Origin: Parafilimonas sp.
GTDB lineage: Bacteria; Bacteroidota; Bacteroidia; Chitinophagales; Chitinophagaceae
Direction of reading: 5' to 3'
Assembly: GCA_025927795.1 (NCBI GenBank)
Contig: JAICKT010000015.1
Coordinates: forward strand, 1 to 23,915
DNA: 23,915 nucleotides
Below, in pieces: positions 8,840-16,082 of the stretch (position 1 is its first letter; each line of letters opens with the position of its first letter). A program made the position numbers and the translations under genes. The notes under the pieces were generated by a model that did not search any database, was not told where the DNA came from, and was given only the letters and a program-made list of their open reading frames with translations.

Positions 8840-8973
8840 TATATCACACCTATTTTAAAATTACTTTTTCCGATTGCTATTTAATAATAAATAAAGCAGT
8901 CTTAAACAAAGAGTGCTAATAAATTTTAGCTTGATTGTTGAACAAGTAATAAAATTGAATTTAAATACCGATA

Positions 8974-10518
8974 ATGAATATAGACAAGATTAAAACATTA
9001 GGCGAACTAAAAAAAAGCGGTTATAAACCCGTTTCAGTTAAAGATGAAATAAGAAAAAACCTTATTGAAAAATTACGCAATAAAGAAAATGCTTTCAGAG
9101 GAATTATTGGATATGAAGACTCGGTTATTCCTGATACAGAAAGAGCATTACTTAGCCGGCATAACATTTTATTTTTAGGATTGCGCGGACAGGCAAAAAC
9201 ACGCATGGCGCGACAGATGACGGATTTATTAGATGAATATATTCCTGTTATTGCACATAGCGAAGTAAACGATGATCCGCTGAAACCGCTGAGTAAATAT
9301 GCAAAAGATTTAATTGCCGAACATGCGGATGAAACGCCTGTTGAGTGGATTCACCGGTCTGAGCGTTATGGAGAAAAACTCGCAACACCCGATGTAAGTG
9401 TTGCAGATTTAATAGGAGACATTGATCCTATTAAAGCGGCTAATCTTAAATTGAGTTTTGCAGATGAAAGAGTAATTCATTATGGTATTATTCCGCGCAG
9501 CAACAGAGGTATTTTTGTTATTAATGAAATTCCTGATTTGCAGGCACGCATTCAGGTTGCGTTGTTTAATATTTTAGAAGAAGGCGATATACAAATTCGT
9601 GGATTTAAATTGCGTATGCCGCTTGATATTTTATTTGTATTTACTGCAAACCCTGAAGATTATACAAATCGCGGCAGTATTGTAACGCCGTTAAAAGACA
9701 GAATTCAAAGCCAGATACTCACCCACTATCCAAAAAGCATTGATACATCTTTGGAAATAACGGAGCAGGAATCGCATATTCTCGACGAACAAAAATCAAA
9801 AATAAATGTGAGCGATTTAGTAAAACGCCTGATTGAACAGGTTGCTTTTGAAGCGCGAAATAATGAGTATGTTGATAAAAAAAGCGGCGTTAGTGCAAGA
9901 CTCCCCATCTCTGCTTTTGAAAATGCTTATAGCAGTGCAGAACGCAGAGCCATTCGCAATAATGAAAAACAAACACATATTTGGATAAGCGATTTGGTTG
10001 GCATCGTTCCATCCATAACAGGAAAAATTGAATTAGTGTATGAAGGTGAACAGGAAGGACCTTACCAGGTTGCGGTAAATCTTGTTGACAAAGCAATCCG
10101 ATCACAATTCATTACCTATTTTCCAAATCCTGAAACATTAAAGAAACGGAGAAATACAGGTAAAAGTTCTCAGTCTGAAAGAGAAAATGATAATCCTTAT
10201 AAAGCAATTACCAGGTGGTTTGATGGCGGAAAACATGTTGATCTTTTTGTTGATATGAAAGATGCCGATAAGATAAATGCTTTATACAAAGTAGATGGAT
10301 TGTATAATTTCGTAAAGAAATATTTCTCTCATGCTAACGAAAAAGAAAATGCTTTATTAATGGAGTTTGTGTTGCACGGGTTAGCAGCTTATTCGCTTAT
10401 AAGTAAAAAAGTAATTGAGGGTAAAATTGAGTTTAAAGATTTAATAGGAAGTATGATGAATCTTGGACAGGTGAATTATAATGATGACGACGACTTAAAT
10501 GAAGATAACTTCGGATAA
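8974..10518 (+). CDS. Magnesium-chelatase-subunit-I-like AAA+ ATPase
   Basis: A 514-residue AAA+ ATPase of the ChlI/MoxR-like helix-2-insert group. Walker A is GLRGQAKTR (69-77), Walker B GIFVINE (179-185), sensor 1 FTANPED (Asn226), and TPLKDRI carries a likely arginine finger (Arg243). The insert between Walker A and B (about 95-175) is long, with a conserved-looking block ATPDVSVADLIGDIDP. The C-terminal 250 residues contain a lid and a helical domain ending in a very acidic tail (NDDDDLNEDNFG). Homologues are often auto-annotated as magnesium chelatase or sigma54-interacting regulator, but no GAFTGA-type loop is present. It pairs with the upstream VWA protein and is followed 23 bases later by a small lipoprotein gene. 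Confidence 0.85.
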   Translation: MNIDKIKTLGELKKSGYKPVSVKDEIRKNLIEKLRNKENAFRGIIGYEDSVIPDTERALLSRHNILFLGLRGQAKTRMARQMTDLLDEYIPVIAHSEVNDDPLKPLSKYAKDLIAEHADETPVEWIHRSERYGEKLATPDVSVADLIGDIDPIKAANLKLSFADERVIHYGIIPRSNRGIFVINEIPDLQARIQVALFNILEEGDIQIRGFKLRMPLDILFVFTANPEDYTNRGSIVTPLKDRIQSQILTHYPKSIDTSLEITEQESHILDEQKSKINVSDLVKRLIEQVAFEARNNEYVDKKSGVSARLPISAFENAYSSAERRAIRNNEKQTHIWISDLVGIVPSITGKIELVYEGEQEGPYQVAVNLVDKAIRSQFITYFPNPETLKKRRNTGKSSQSERENDNPYKAITRWFDGGKHVDLFVDMKDADKINALYKVDGLYNFVKKYFSHANEKENALLMEFVLHGLAAYSLISKKVIEGKIEFKDLIGSMMNLGQVNYNDDDDLNEDNFG

Positions 10519-10541
10519 ATTATATTTTTTAAATACTGTTT

Positions 10542-10847
10542 ATGAAATTACGTTTTTTGATTTTATCATTAACTGTCTTTGCATTTGCCTGTAAAGCGAA
10601 AGATCCGGCTTTAGAAATTCAGGATGATTTAAAAACTTCAATGCAAACCTATTTATATAATGGAGTTAACAATGATTCATCAAACATAAAATATCACGTA
10701 GAAAAAGTTGTTTATTTTGATGATAATATTAAGAAAAGATATGTTTGCGAATTTACCGTACACATGAAAACTAAATTATTTGATACCACGGGAATTATGA
10801 AAGCATATATCTCAAGAGATTTTAAAACAGTTGAACGTTTATATTAA
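10542..10847 (+). CDS. Small lipoprotein of unknown function
   Basis: A 101-residue protein with a lipoprotein signal: the hydrophobic LRFLILSLTVFAF runs into AFAC (Cys17). The mature part (about 85 residues) is charged and looks like a small alpha/beta domain (KYHVEKVVYFDDN, YVCEFTVHMK, GIMKAYISRDF). No family recognised. It starts 23 bases after the AAA+ gene on the same strand, so co-transcription is likely; whether it functions with the AAA+/VWA pair is open. Confidence 0.75.
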   Translation: MKLRFLILSLTVFAFACKAKDPALEIQDDLKTSMQTYLYNGVNNDSSNIKYHVEKVVYFDDNIKKRYVCEFTVHMKTKLFDTTGIMKAYISRDFKTVERLY

Positions 10848-10933
10848 TAGCCTTTTTAAAAATTACATTTCTTACGTGATGTTAAACATTTATGAACGCC
10901 TTTAATAAATTAGCCCGGTTAAATTATAATTAA

Positions 10934-10941
10934 TATCTTTG
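10934..10941 (+). promoter_or_regulatory. -7 promoter element TATCTTTG for the RRM gene
   Basis: TATCTTTG is an exact match to the Bacteroidota -7 consensus TAnnTTTG. A matching -33 TTG is not obvious about 20 bases upstream. Transcription would begin near 10948, leaving a leader of roughly 120 bases before the RRM start codon. The rest of the 223-base gap 10848-11070 shows no gene. Confidence 0.6.
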
Positions 10942-11070
10942 CATCGCTAATTGAGTTTATACCTTGATAATTGAACAAGATTTTTCTGCTACAGATATTT
11001 CTGCTAAAAGTTACATCCAGTCTTTACAACGTTATTTTCTCAGCAATTTTTAAATTAAACAAAAACACGA

Positions 11071-11370
11071 ATGAACATTTATGTTTCCAATTTAGGCTTC
11101 AGCGTACAAGATGAAGACCTGAAAGAGTACTTTGAAGAGTATGGAGAAGTTAGCTCCGCAAAAGTTATTACAGACAAATTTACAAACCGCAGCCGTGGTT
11201 TTGGCTTTGTTGAAATGCCTGATGAATCAGCAGCACAAAAAGCTATTAAAGAATTAAACGGTGCAGTTGTAGAAGGCCGGTCAATCAGCGTAACCGTTGC
11301 AAGACCGCGTGAAGAAAGATCAAATAATAAAAGATCTTTCAGTAACAGCAATAGCAACAGCCGTTGGTAG
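11071..11370 (+). CDS. RRM-domain RNA-binding protein
   Basis: A 99-residue cytosolic protein with a single RNA recognition motif. RNP2 is IYVSNL (residues 3-8) and RNP1 is RGFGFVEM, and the domain ends near ISVTVARPRE. A short disordered tail of Arg, Asn and Ser (about 80-99, ending NSNSNSRW) follows, as in bacterial and cyanobacterial glycine-/serine-tailed Rbp proteins. These bind single-stranded RNA and in Bacteroidota are abundant proteins proposed to act as global RNA chaperones. It is monocistronic, with its own promoter and terminator. Confidence 0.95.
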   Translation: MNIYVSNLGFSVQDEDLKEYFEEYGEVSSAKVITDKFTNRSRGFGFVEMPDESAAQKAIKELNGAVVEGRSISVTVARPREERSNNKRSFSNSNSNSRW

Positions 11371-11384
11371 TCGAGATACTTTTT

Positions 11385-11418
11385 AAAAAAAGAGTTCATA
11401 ATTATGACCTCTTTTTTT
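11385..11418. terminator. Bidirectional terminator between the RRM gene and sir2
   Basis: AAAAAAAGAG (11385-11394) pairs with CTCTTTTTTT (11409-11418) across one T-C mismatch, and the inner part TCATAATTATGA (11396-11407) is a perfect palindrome. A-run on one side and T-run on the other make it work in both directions, as fits two convergent genes. It overlaps the last bases of the sir2 stop codon. Confidence 0.8.
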
Positions 11419-12106
11419 ATGCAATAAACTTTTGCATTAGTTCGATAAATTCAGCTATTCCCTGTGTTGCAGGTTTTTCAATTGCTGTTACATTATAAAG
11501 TGCAGAATATGGAATGGTTTTATCAATGATAAATTTTGGAATAACTTTTTTTGTATAATGAATTAATCCTGCTGCGGGGTATACAACCAACGATGTACCA
11601 ATCACCGCAAAAATATCTGCTTCTTCAGCAAGAGCTGCTGCCTGTTCAATCATTGGCACAGGTTCTTCAAACCAAACAATATGCGGACGTAATTGCGCTC
11701 CGTCATTTGCCACATCACCTAATAAAATATCTTTTCTTATTTCATAAATAAAGCTTTCATTCAATTCACTCCGCATCTTAAAAATTTCTCCGTGTAAGTG
11801 CAGAACGTTTTTATTTCCGGCGCGTTCATGTAAATCATCTATATTTTGTGTGATGATATGCACATCAAAATCTTTTTGTAAATTAGCTAAACCAGTATGT
11901 GCCGCATTTGGTTGTGCATTCAAAACGTCTTTACGACGCATATTATAAAAGTCAAGCACGAGTTGTTTATTTTTTTTCCATGCACGCGGCGTGGCTACAT
12001 CTTCTATATTATATCCATTCCACAAACCATCACTATCGCGAAAAGTTTTTAAGCCGCTTTCCGCACTAATGCCGGCGCCTGTAAGAACAACTAATTTCTT
12101 TTTCAT
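11417..12106 (-). CDS. SIR2-family NAD-dependent protein deacylase lacking zinc cysteines
   Basis: A 229-residue sirtuin. NAD-binding motifs are GAGISAESGL (10-19) and TFRDSDGLW, then ITQNIDDLHERAG, the catalytic histidine in HLHGE (His105), RPHIVWFEE (140-148) and GTSLVVYPAAGL. Tyr54 and Arg57 in FYNMRR match the class III (Sirt5/CobB-like) pair that favours succinyl and other acidic acyl-lysines. The whole protein contains no cysteine, so the usual four-Cys zinc site between HGE and RPH is absent; the same segment is still present as ordinary sequence. Zinc-less bacterial sirtuins are known, so it need not be inactive. It lies 9 bases after the aminotransferase gene, apparently in one operon. 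Confidence 0.92.
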   Translation of the reverse strand: MKKKLVVLTGAGISAESGLKTFRDSDGLWNGYNIEDVATPRAWKKNKQLVLDFYNMRRKDVLNAQPNAAHTGLANLQKDFDVHIITQNIDDLHERAGNKNVLHLHGEIFKMRSELNESFIYEIRKDILLGDVANDGAQLRPHIVWFEEPVPMIEQAAALAEEADIFAVIGTSLVVYPAAGLIHYTKKVIPKFIIDKTIPYSALYNVTAIEKPATQGIAEFIELMQKFIA

Positions 12107-12115
12107 CTGTATAAA

Positions 12116-13303
12116 TTAATTTATTTCTTCAATGCTTTTTAAAATAATTGCGCATACGGTATTTATTTCGCCTTCTGTAATTGTAAGTGGCGGCGCAATA
12201 CGTAAACAATCCGGCGCAAACAAAAACCAGTCTGTTATTAATCCGTTTTTTATACACTGATGAATAATTTTTTGTGTTGCTTCTGCAGATTTAAATTGCA
12301 AAGAAAACCAAAGCCCAAAATGATTTATTTTTTTTATTGATGAATGACGCAACTTTTCAACAAACAGTTTTTCTTTTTCAGCAATATCTTTTATATAATT
12401 TTCTGACAGAAGAATTTCAAATGCTGCCTTGCCTGCTGCACAACTTACAGGATGTCCGCCAAACGTTGTTATATGTCCAAGCACGGGGTTAAAACTTAAA
12501 CTTTGCATAAGATTTTTATTTGCCATAAAAGCGCCCAATGGCATGCCGCCGCCCAACGCTTTTCCCAATAATAAAATATCAGGTGTAACATCAAATTGCT
12601 CAAAAGCCCAGAGCGTACCTGTTCTTCCAAAGCCTGCCTGTATTTCATCAAAAATTAATAATGTTCCTTGTTCTGTGCATTTATCTCTGAGTACTTTTAT
12701 CCATTTTTTTTCAGGAACAATTATTCCGCTTTCTGCTTGTACAGTTTCTAAAATCACGCAGGCGGTATCTTCATTTATCGCATCTAAAACATCATCACTA
12801 TTATAATTAAAATGATAAATGCAGGGCAATAAAGGACGAAAAGAATTTCTGTAAAATTCATCACCCATTAAACTTAAAGCACCCTGCGTGCTGCCATGAT
12901 AACTTTTATTAAATGCAATAATATTGGTTCTGGTTGTTGCACGCTTTGCCAGCTTTAATGCGCCTTCTGTTGCTTCTGCGCCGCTATTGGTAAAATAAAC
13001 GCAATCAAGAGAAGCGGGTAAATGTTTTGTGAGCAATTGCGCATATAATGTTTGCGGACTTTGAATAAATTCTCCATAAACAATCAGATGCATGTAATCT
13101 TCTGCTTGTTTTTTTACGGCTTCAATAACTGCCGGGTGTGAATGACCGATATTCGCTACGTTGAAACCCGAAATAAGATCAAAATATTTTTTTCCATTTA
13201 TATCATATTGATAATTTCCCTTTGCTTTTACAATTTCAAGACCGATAGGCGAAAAAGAAGTTTGCGCTAAATGTTGAAAAAATAATTGCCTTTGCGTACT
13301 CAT
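12116..13303 (-). CDS. Class III PLP-dependent aminotransferase (acetylornithine/ornithine-type)
   Basis: A 395-residue fold-type I aminotransferase. Visible: NVANIGHSHPAV, the phosphate-binding TNSGAEATEGALKLAK, SYHGSTQGALS, the PLP-ring Asp in LIFDEIQAGFGRTG (Asp219), and the Schiff-base lysine in LLLGKALGGG (Lys248). The exact substrate (N-acetylornithine, ornithine, 4-aminobutyrate or another omega-amine) cannot be decided. I chose ATG at 13301-13303 (MSTQRQ): the only upstream in-frame alternative is a TTG at 13322-13324, which adds seven residues and lies in the divergent promoter space. It is divergent from the carbonic anhydrase gene by 49 bases and upstream of sir2. Confidence 0.9.
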   Translation of the reverse strand: MSTQRQLFFQHLAQTSFSPIGLEIVKAKGNYQYDINGKKYFDLISGFNVANIGHSHPAVIEAVKKQAEDYMHLIVYGEFIQSPQTLYAQLLTKHLPASLDCVYFTNSGAEATEGALKLAKRATTRTNIIAFNKSYHGSTQGALSLMGDEFYRNSFRPLLPCIYHFNYNSDDVLDAINEDTACVILETVQAESGIIVPEKKWIKVLRDKCTEQGTLLIFDEIQAGFGRTGTLWAFEQFDVTPDILLLGKALGGGMPLGAFMANKNLMQSLSFNPVLGHITTFGGHPVSCAAGKAAFEILLSENYIKDIAEKEKLFVEKLRHSSIKKINHFGLWFSLQFKSAEATQKIIHQCIKNGLITDWFLFAPDCLRIAPPLTITEGEINTVCAIILKSIEEIN

Positions 13304-13352
13304 TTTAGAATTCGTTAGCTGCAAAAATCGAACTTTGTTTTAAAATAGATTT

Positions 13353-13883
13353 ATGGCAACTATTCTTCCATGCCTTGGAAAAAACCCGCAGTTTGGTGCA
13401 GATTGTTTTATAGCGCCTAATGCTACTGTTATCGGCGATGTAATTATGGGTGATGAATGCAGTGTTTGGTTTAATGCCGTTGTGCGGGGCGATGTAAACT
13501 ATATACGCATTGGTAATCGTGTAAATATTCAGGATGGCGCAATTATACATTGCACGTTTGAAAAAAATGCAACGGAAATTGGCAACAATGTTTCCATCGG
13601 GCATAGTGCCATAGTGCATGGTTGCACTATAAAAGATAATGTACTTATAGGCATGGGTGCTATCATTATGGATAAATGTTTGGTCAACAGTAACACCGTT
13701 ATAGCAGCTGGTGCTGTAGTTTTAGAGGGAACAGTTGTTGAATCTAATTCTATTTATGCCGGCGTACCGGCGAAAAAAGTTAAAGAAATCTCTAAAGATG
13801 GTCTGCATACAGAAATCGAGCGCATCGCGAAAAATTATGTAAAATATTCTTCGTGGTTTTCTGAAGTTAATGCAGCGAAATAA
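13353..13883 (+). CDS. Gamma-class carbonic anhydrase-like left-handed beta-helix protein
   Basis: A 176-residue hexapeptide-repeat protein. The repeats (IAPNATVIGDV, NVSIGHSAIVHGC, NVLIGMGAIIMDKC, NTVIAAGAVVLEG) form a trimeric left-handed beta-helix. Zinc ligands of the gamma-CA family are visible as His66, His84 and His89, with Arg45 and Asp47 in the VVRGDV motif and GVPAKKVKEI near the end, as in YrdA/CaiE-like members. The acidic-loop glutamates of the archaeal enzyme Cam are not evident, so catalytic activity is uncertain. Monocistronic, divergent from the aminotransferase. Confidence 0.92.
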   Translation: MATILPCLGKNPQFGADCFIAPNATVIGDVIMGDECSVWFNAVVRGDVNYIRIGNRVNIQDGAIIHCTFEKNATEIGNNVSIGHSAIVHGCTIKDNVLIGMGAIIMDKCLVNSNTVIAAGAVVLEGTVVESNSIYAGVPAKKVKEISKDGLHTEIERIAKNYVKYSSWFSEVNAAK

Positions 13884-13932
13884 AAAAACGGGCTGTCATA
13901 ATTATGGCTTGATGCTATCGCTCCCAGAACTC

Positions 13933-13957
13933 ACTGCTTATTTAAATTGTAAGCAGT
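13933..13957. other. Inverted repeat downstream of the carbonic anhydrase gene
   Basis: ACTGCTTA (13933-13940) and TAAGCAGT (13950-13957) form a perfect 8-bp stem around a 9-base AT loop. No T-tract follows on either strand, so it may be an mRNA 3'-end structure or a protein-binding site rather than a strong terminator. The rest of 13884-14083 is AT-rich and without a gene. Confidence 0.4.
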
Positions 13958-14083
13958 AAACTTCCAAATTAACACAACCATTTGTTACTGTAGTAAGTTT
14001 ATTTACGTATAAATAATATAAACGTAATACGCTTAATAGTAATTAAGAATAAAATTTGGAATTAAAGTATATGATACATTTTT

Positions 14084-14362
14084 ATGAAGACGTTTGAATA
14101 TACATCTGCCACTGAAATGGTGATTAATGAAAGCGGAAGCCTGCAACAGTTTTATCGCCTTACAAATGTTTTAAGCAAAACACGCCACGTGCATTTTACT
14201 ACAAAAGAAGATGATGCCGAAGGCGTTGAATGGCGTTTTAGTTATCGCGGTAATAAACTGGCACTCCAGTATAGTATTTACAATGGAGTTACACTTATTT
14301 TTAACGAGAAGGATTCAAAAACTGCTAACAAAATTGCAGTTCGCTTACGTGAGGTTCAATAA
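14084..14362 (+). CDS. Small conserved-looking protein of unknown function
   Basis: A 92-residue soluble protein with no signal peptide or membrane helix. Predicted strands alternate (HVHFTTKED, VEWRFSYRGNKLALQYSIYNG, VTLIFNEKD), ending in a short helix (TANKIAVRLREVQ), suggesting a small alpha+beta fold. No family recognised. Its last 7 bases overlap the 3' end of the convergent rsgA gene. Coding is supported by normal codon use and its position filling the space between two secure genes. Confidence 0.7.
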   Translation: MKTFEYTSATEMVINESGSLQQFYRLTNVLSKTRHVHFTTKEDDAEGVEWRFSYRGNKLALQYSIYNGVTLIFNEKDSKTANKIAVRLREVQ

Positions 14363-15282
14363 TCATCTTCAGGCATAGACGCAAGAATGTTACAATAACT
14401 TATGTAACGTTCTAAAGAAATTTTTTTCTCCTCCACGGCTTTTTTTACAGCACAATTTGGTTCTTCTAAATGCAGGCAATTATTAAATCTGCAATACTGT
14501 AAAAATTTTTTCATTTCTATAAAATAATGCGATAACTCAGTGCGCTCAATACCTGTTATAGCAAATTCCCGTAAGCCAGGCGTGTCAATAATATTACCAT
14601 TAAAAGGCAAATCAAACATTTCGGCAAAGGTCGTTGTGTGCATGCCTTTGCCGCTCCAATTACTTACTTCCTGCGTTTGTAATTTAAGTTGAGGAATTAT
14701 AAAATTTATTAAGGTTGATTTTCCAACACCGCTATGACCGAAAAACAATGTTACTTTATTGGTAAGCATTTTTTTTATATCATCAACACCTTCATTATTT
14801 TTTACACTGATACTATAAACCGGGTAACCAATGGATTCATAAATCATTTTAAGATTTTCAAATACATTCCATTCTTTTTGCCTGTATATATCGCTCTTAT
14901 TAAAAATAATAGTGGATGGTATATGAAAAGCTTCGGCAGAAACAAGACAGCGGTCAATAAAACCCTGTGAAGTTTTTGGTTCTTTTAATGTTGCGATTAA
15001 TAAACATTGATCAATATTAGCGGCAATTATATGATGCTGATTTTTATTGCGTGGTGATATTCTTGCTATGTAATTATTTCTCTCCGTTATTTCTGTAATG
15101 ATTACAGAATTTTCAGCCGCATCTTCTATTTCAACATTTACAATATCTCCAACGGCTACAGGATTAGTTGAAGTAATATCATCAATTTTAAAAATGCCTT
15201 TAATACGGGCGTTAAATATTTTGCCTGCATTAGTTTTTGCAACATACCAACTGCCTGTTGATTTATAAATTCTTGCCTGCAT
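14356..15282 (-). CDS. rsgA: Ribosome small-subunit-dependent GTPase A
   Basis: A 308-residue circularly permuted GTPase that acts late in 30S subunit maturation. In order: an N-terminal OB-fold (about 1-65, GSWYVAKTNAG and AVGDIVNVE), G4 FNKSD (127-131), G1 GHSGVGKST (182-190), G3 DTPG (233-236), and a C-terminal zinc knuckle with Cys264, Cys269, His271 and Cys277. The permuted G4-G1-G3 order is diagnostic. I chose ATG at 15280-15282 (MQARIYKSTG), which fits the family start; an ATG 48 bases upstream would add a hydrophobic peptide and run into the divergent gene's leader. Confidence 0.95.
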   Translation of the reverse strand: MQARIYKSTGSWYVAKTNAGKIFNARIKGIFKIDDITSTNPVAVGDIVNVEIEDAAENSVIITEITERNNYIARISPRNKNQHHIIAANIDQCLLIATLKEPKTSQGFIDRCLVSAEAFHIPSTIIFNKSDIYRQKEWNVFENLKMIYESIGYPVYSISVKNNEGVDDIKKMLTNKVTLFFGHSGVGKSTLINFIIPQLKLQTQEVSNWSGKGMHTTTFAEMFDLPFNGNIIDTPGLREFAITGIERTELSHYFIEMKKFLQYCRFNNCLHLEEPNCAVKKAVEEKKISLERYISYCNILASMPEDDY

Positions 15283-15356
15283 TACATACGAAGATAATAA
15301 TATGCAAACCGTAAGTAACTGGAATGCCATTTGTATTGTTTTACATAAACTTTTAT

Positions 15357-16082
15357 ATGCTGAATTTCAAATTAAGCGGAAACACATTTGCACCGCAGGC
15401 AAATAAGTTGTATGAAAAAACCAATATTATAAATGTAAGTGATGCTGAAAGAGTTTTGTCAACGGCTGCGGGAACATTCTTATACGTTTTATCAGTTAGT
15501 CACAAAGAAAGTAAGCTGAATGCTTTAATAAGATATGGAGGATTATATCTTTTATATCGCGGTATTTCCGGCAATTGCCCGATAAGAGCAAGCATTAGTA
15601 AAAATGAAGTAGAACAACATACACCTGCAATAAACATTCGAACTTCAATAACTGTAAATGCGCCAAGGAAATTTGTTTATGATACATGGCGTGATCTTGA
15701 AAATTTGCCACATTTCTTAAAGCATATAAAAAAGATAAAAGTTACTGATGATATTCATTCGCACTGGATAATGAAAACACCCGGAAAATTACCTTCTGTT
15801 GAATGGAATGCAGAAATAATTGACCAGGAAGATGCGCGTGAATTAAGCTGGCGCTCGTTACCCGGCTCTATGATTGAAACTGCAGGAAAAATAAATTTCG
15901 CTGATACACTCGATGCAACACAGGTTTTTATTACAATAAGTTACAGGCCACCTGCTGGTTTTATCGGTTCTGCAATCGCAAAATTTTTAAACTCAACACT
16001 AAGGAAAATTATTGAAGATGATATTGTGAAATTTAAAGCATACGTAGAGGAAAAACAACCGAAGATTACGGAAACTTCTTAA
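15357..16082 (+). CDS. DUF2892 (YgaP-type membrane) plus SRPBCC polyketide cyclase/dehydrase fusion
   Basis: A 241-residue protein with two parts. Residues about 25-80 look like the DUF2892 inner-membrane hairpin: NVSDAERVLS, two short hydrophobic stretches and the characteristic GISGNCPI. Residues about 94-235 are a START/SRPBCC lipid- or small-molecule-binding domain (TSITVNAPRKFVYDTWRDLENLPHFLKHIKKI), similar to the COQ10-like cyclase/dehydrase group. The start chosen is ATG at 15357 (MLNFKLSG); an ATG at 15324 adds eleven residues and is less likely. The ligand is unknown. Its 3' end overlaps convergent batA by 17 bases. Confidence 0.85.
   Translation: MLNFKLSGNTFAPQANKLYEKTNIINVSDAERVLSTAAGTFLYVLSVSHKESKLNALIRYGGLYLLYRGISGNCPIRASISKNEVEQHTPAINIRTSITVNAPRKFVYDTWRDLENLPHFLKHIKKIKVTDDIHSHWIMKTPGKLPSVEWNAEIIDQEDARELSWRSLPGSMIETAGKINFADTLDATQVFITISYRPPAGFIGSAIAKFLNSTLRKIIEDDIVKFKAYVEEKQPKITETS

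Noticed and set aside
7742..10518. Magnesium or cobalt chelatase operon
   Set aside because: Only I- and D-like partners are present; no BchH/CobN-type large subunit and no tetrapyrrole genes in the window.
8931..10981. Similar 16-base motifs TTGATTGTTGAACAAG (near 8931) and TTGATAATTGAACAAG (near 10965) upstream of two genes
   Set aside because: Only two copies with two mismatches in AT-rich DNA, at different distances from the genes; chance is a sufficient explanation without a genome count.
13304..13324. Extended aminotransferase start (seven extra residues)
   Set aside because: It would begin with TTG; the ATG at 13301-13303 fits the family start.
13933..13957. Intrinsic terminator after the carbonic anhydrase gene
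   Set aside because: The stem is perfect but no T-run follows on either strand.
15283..15330. Extended rsgA start with hydrophobic N-terminus
   Set aside because: RsgA begins directly with its OB-fold; the extra 16 residues look like translated leader and run across the start region of the divergent gene.
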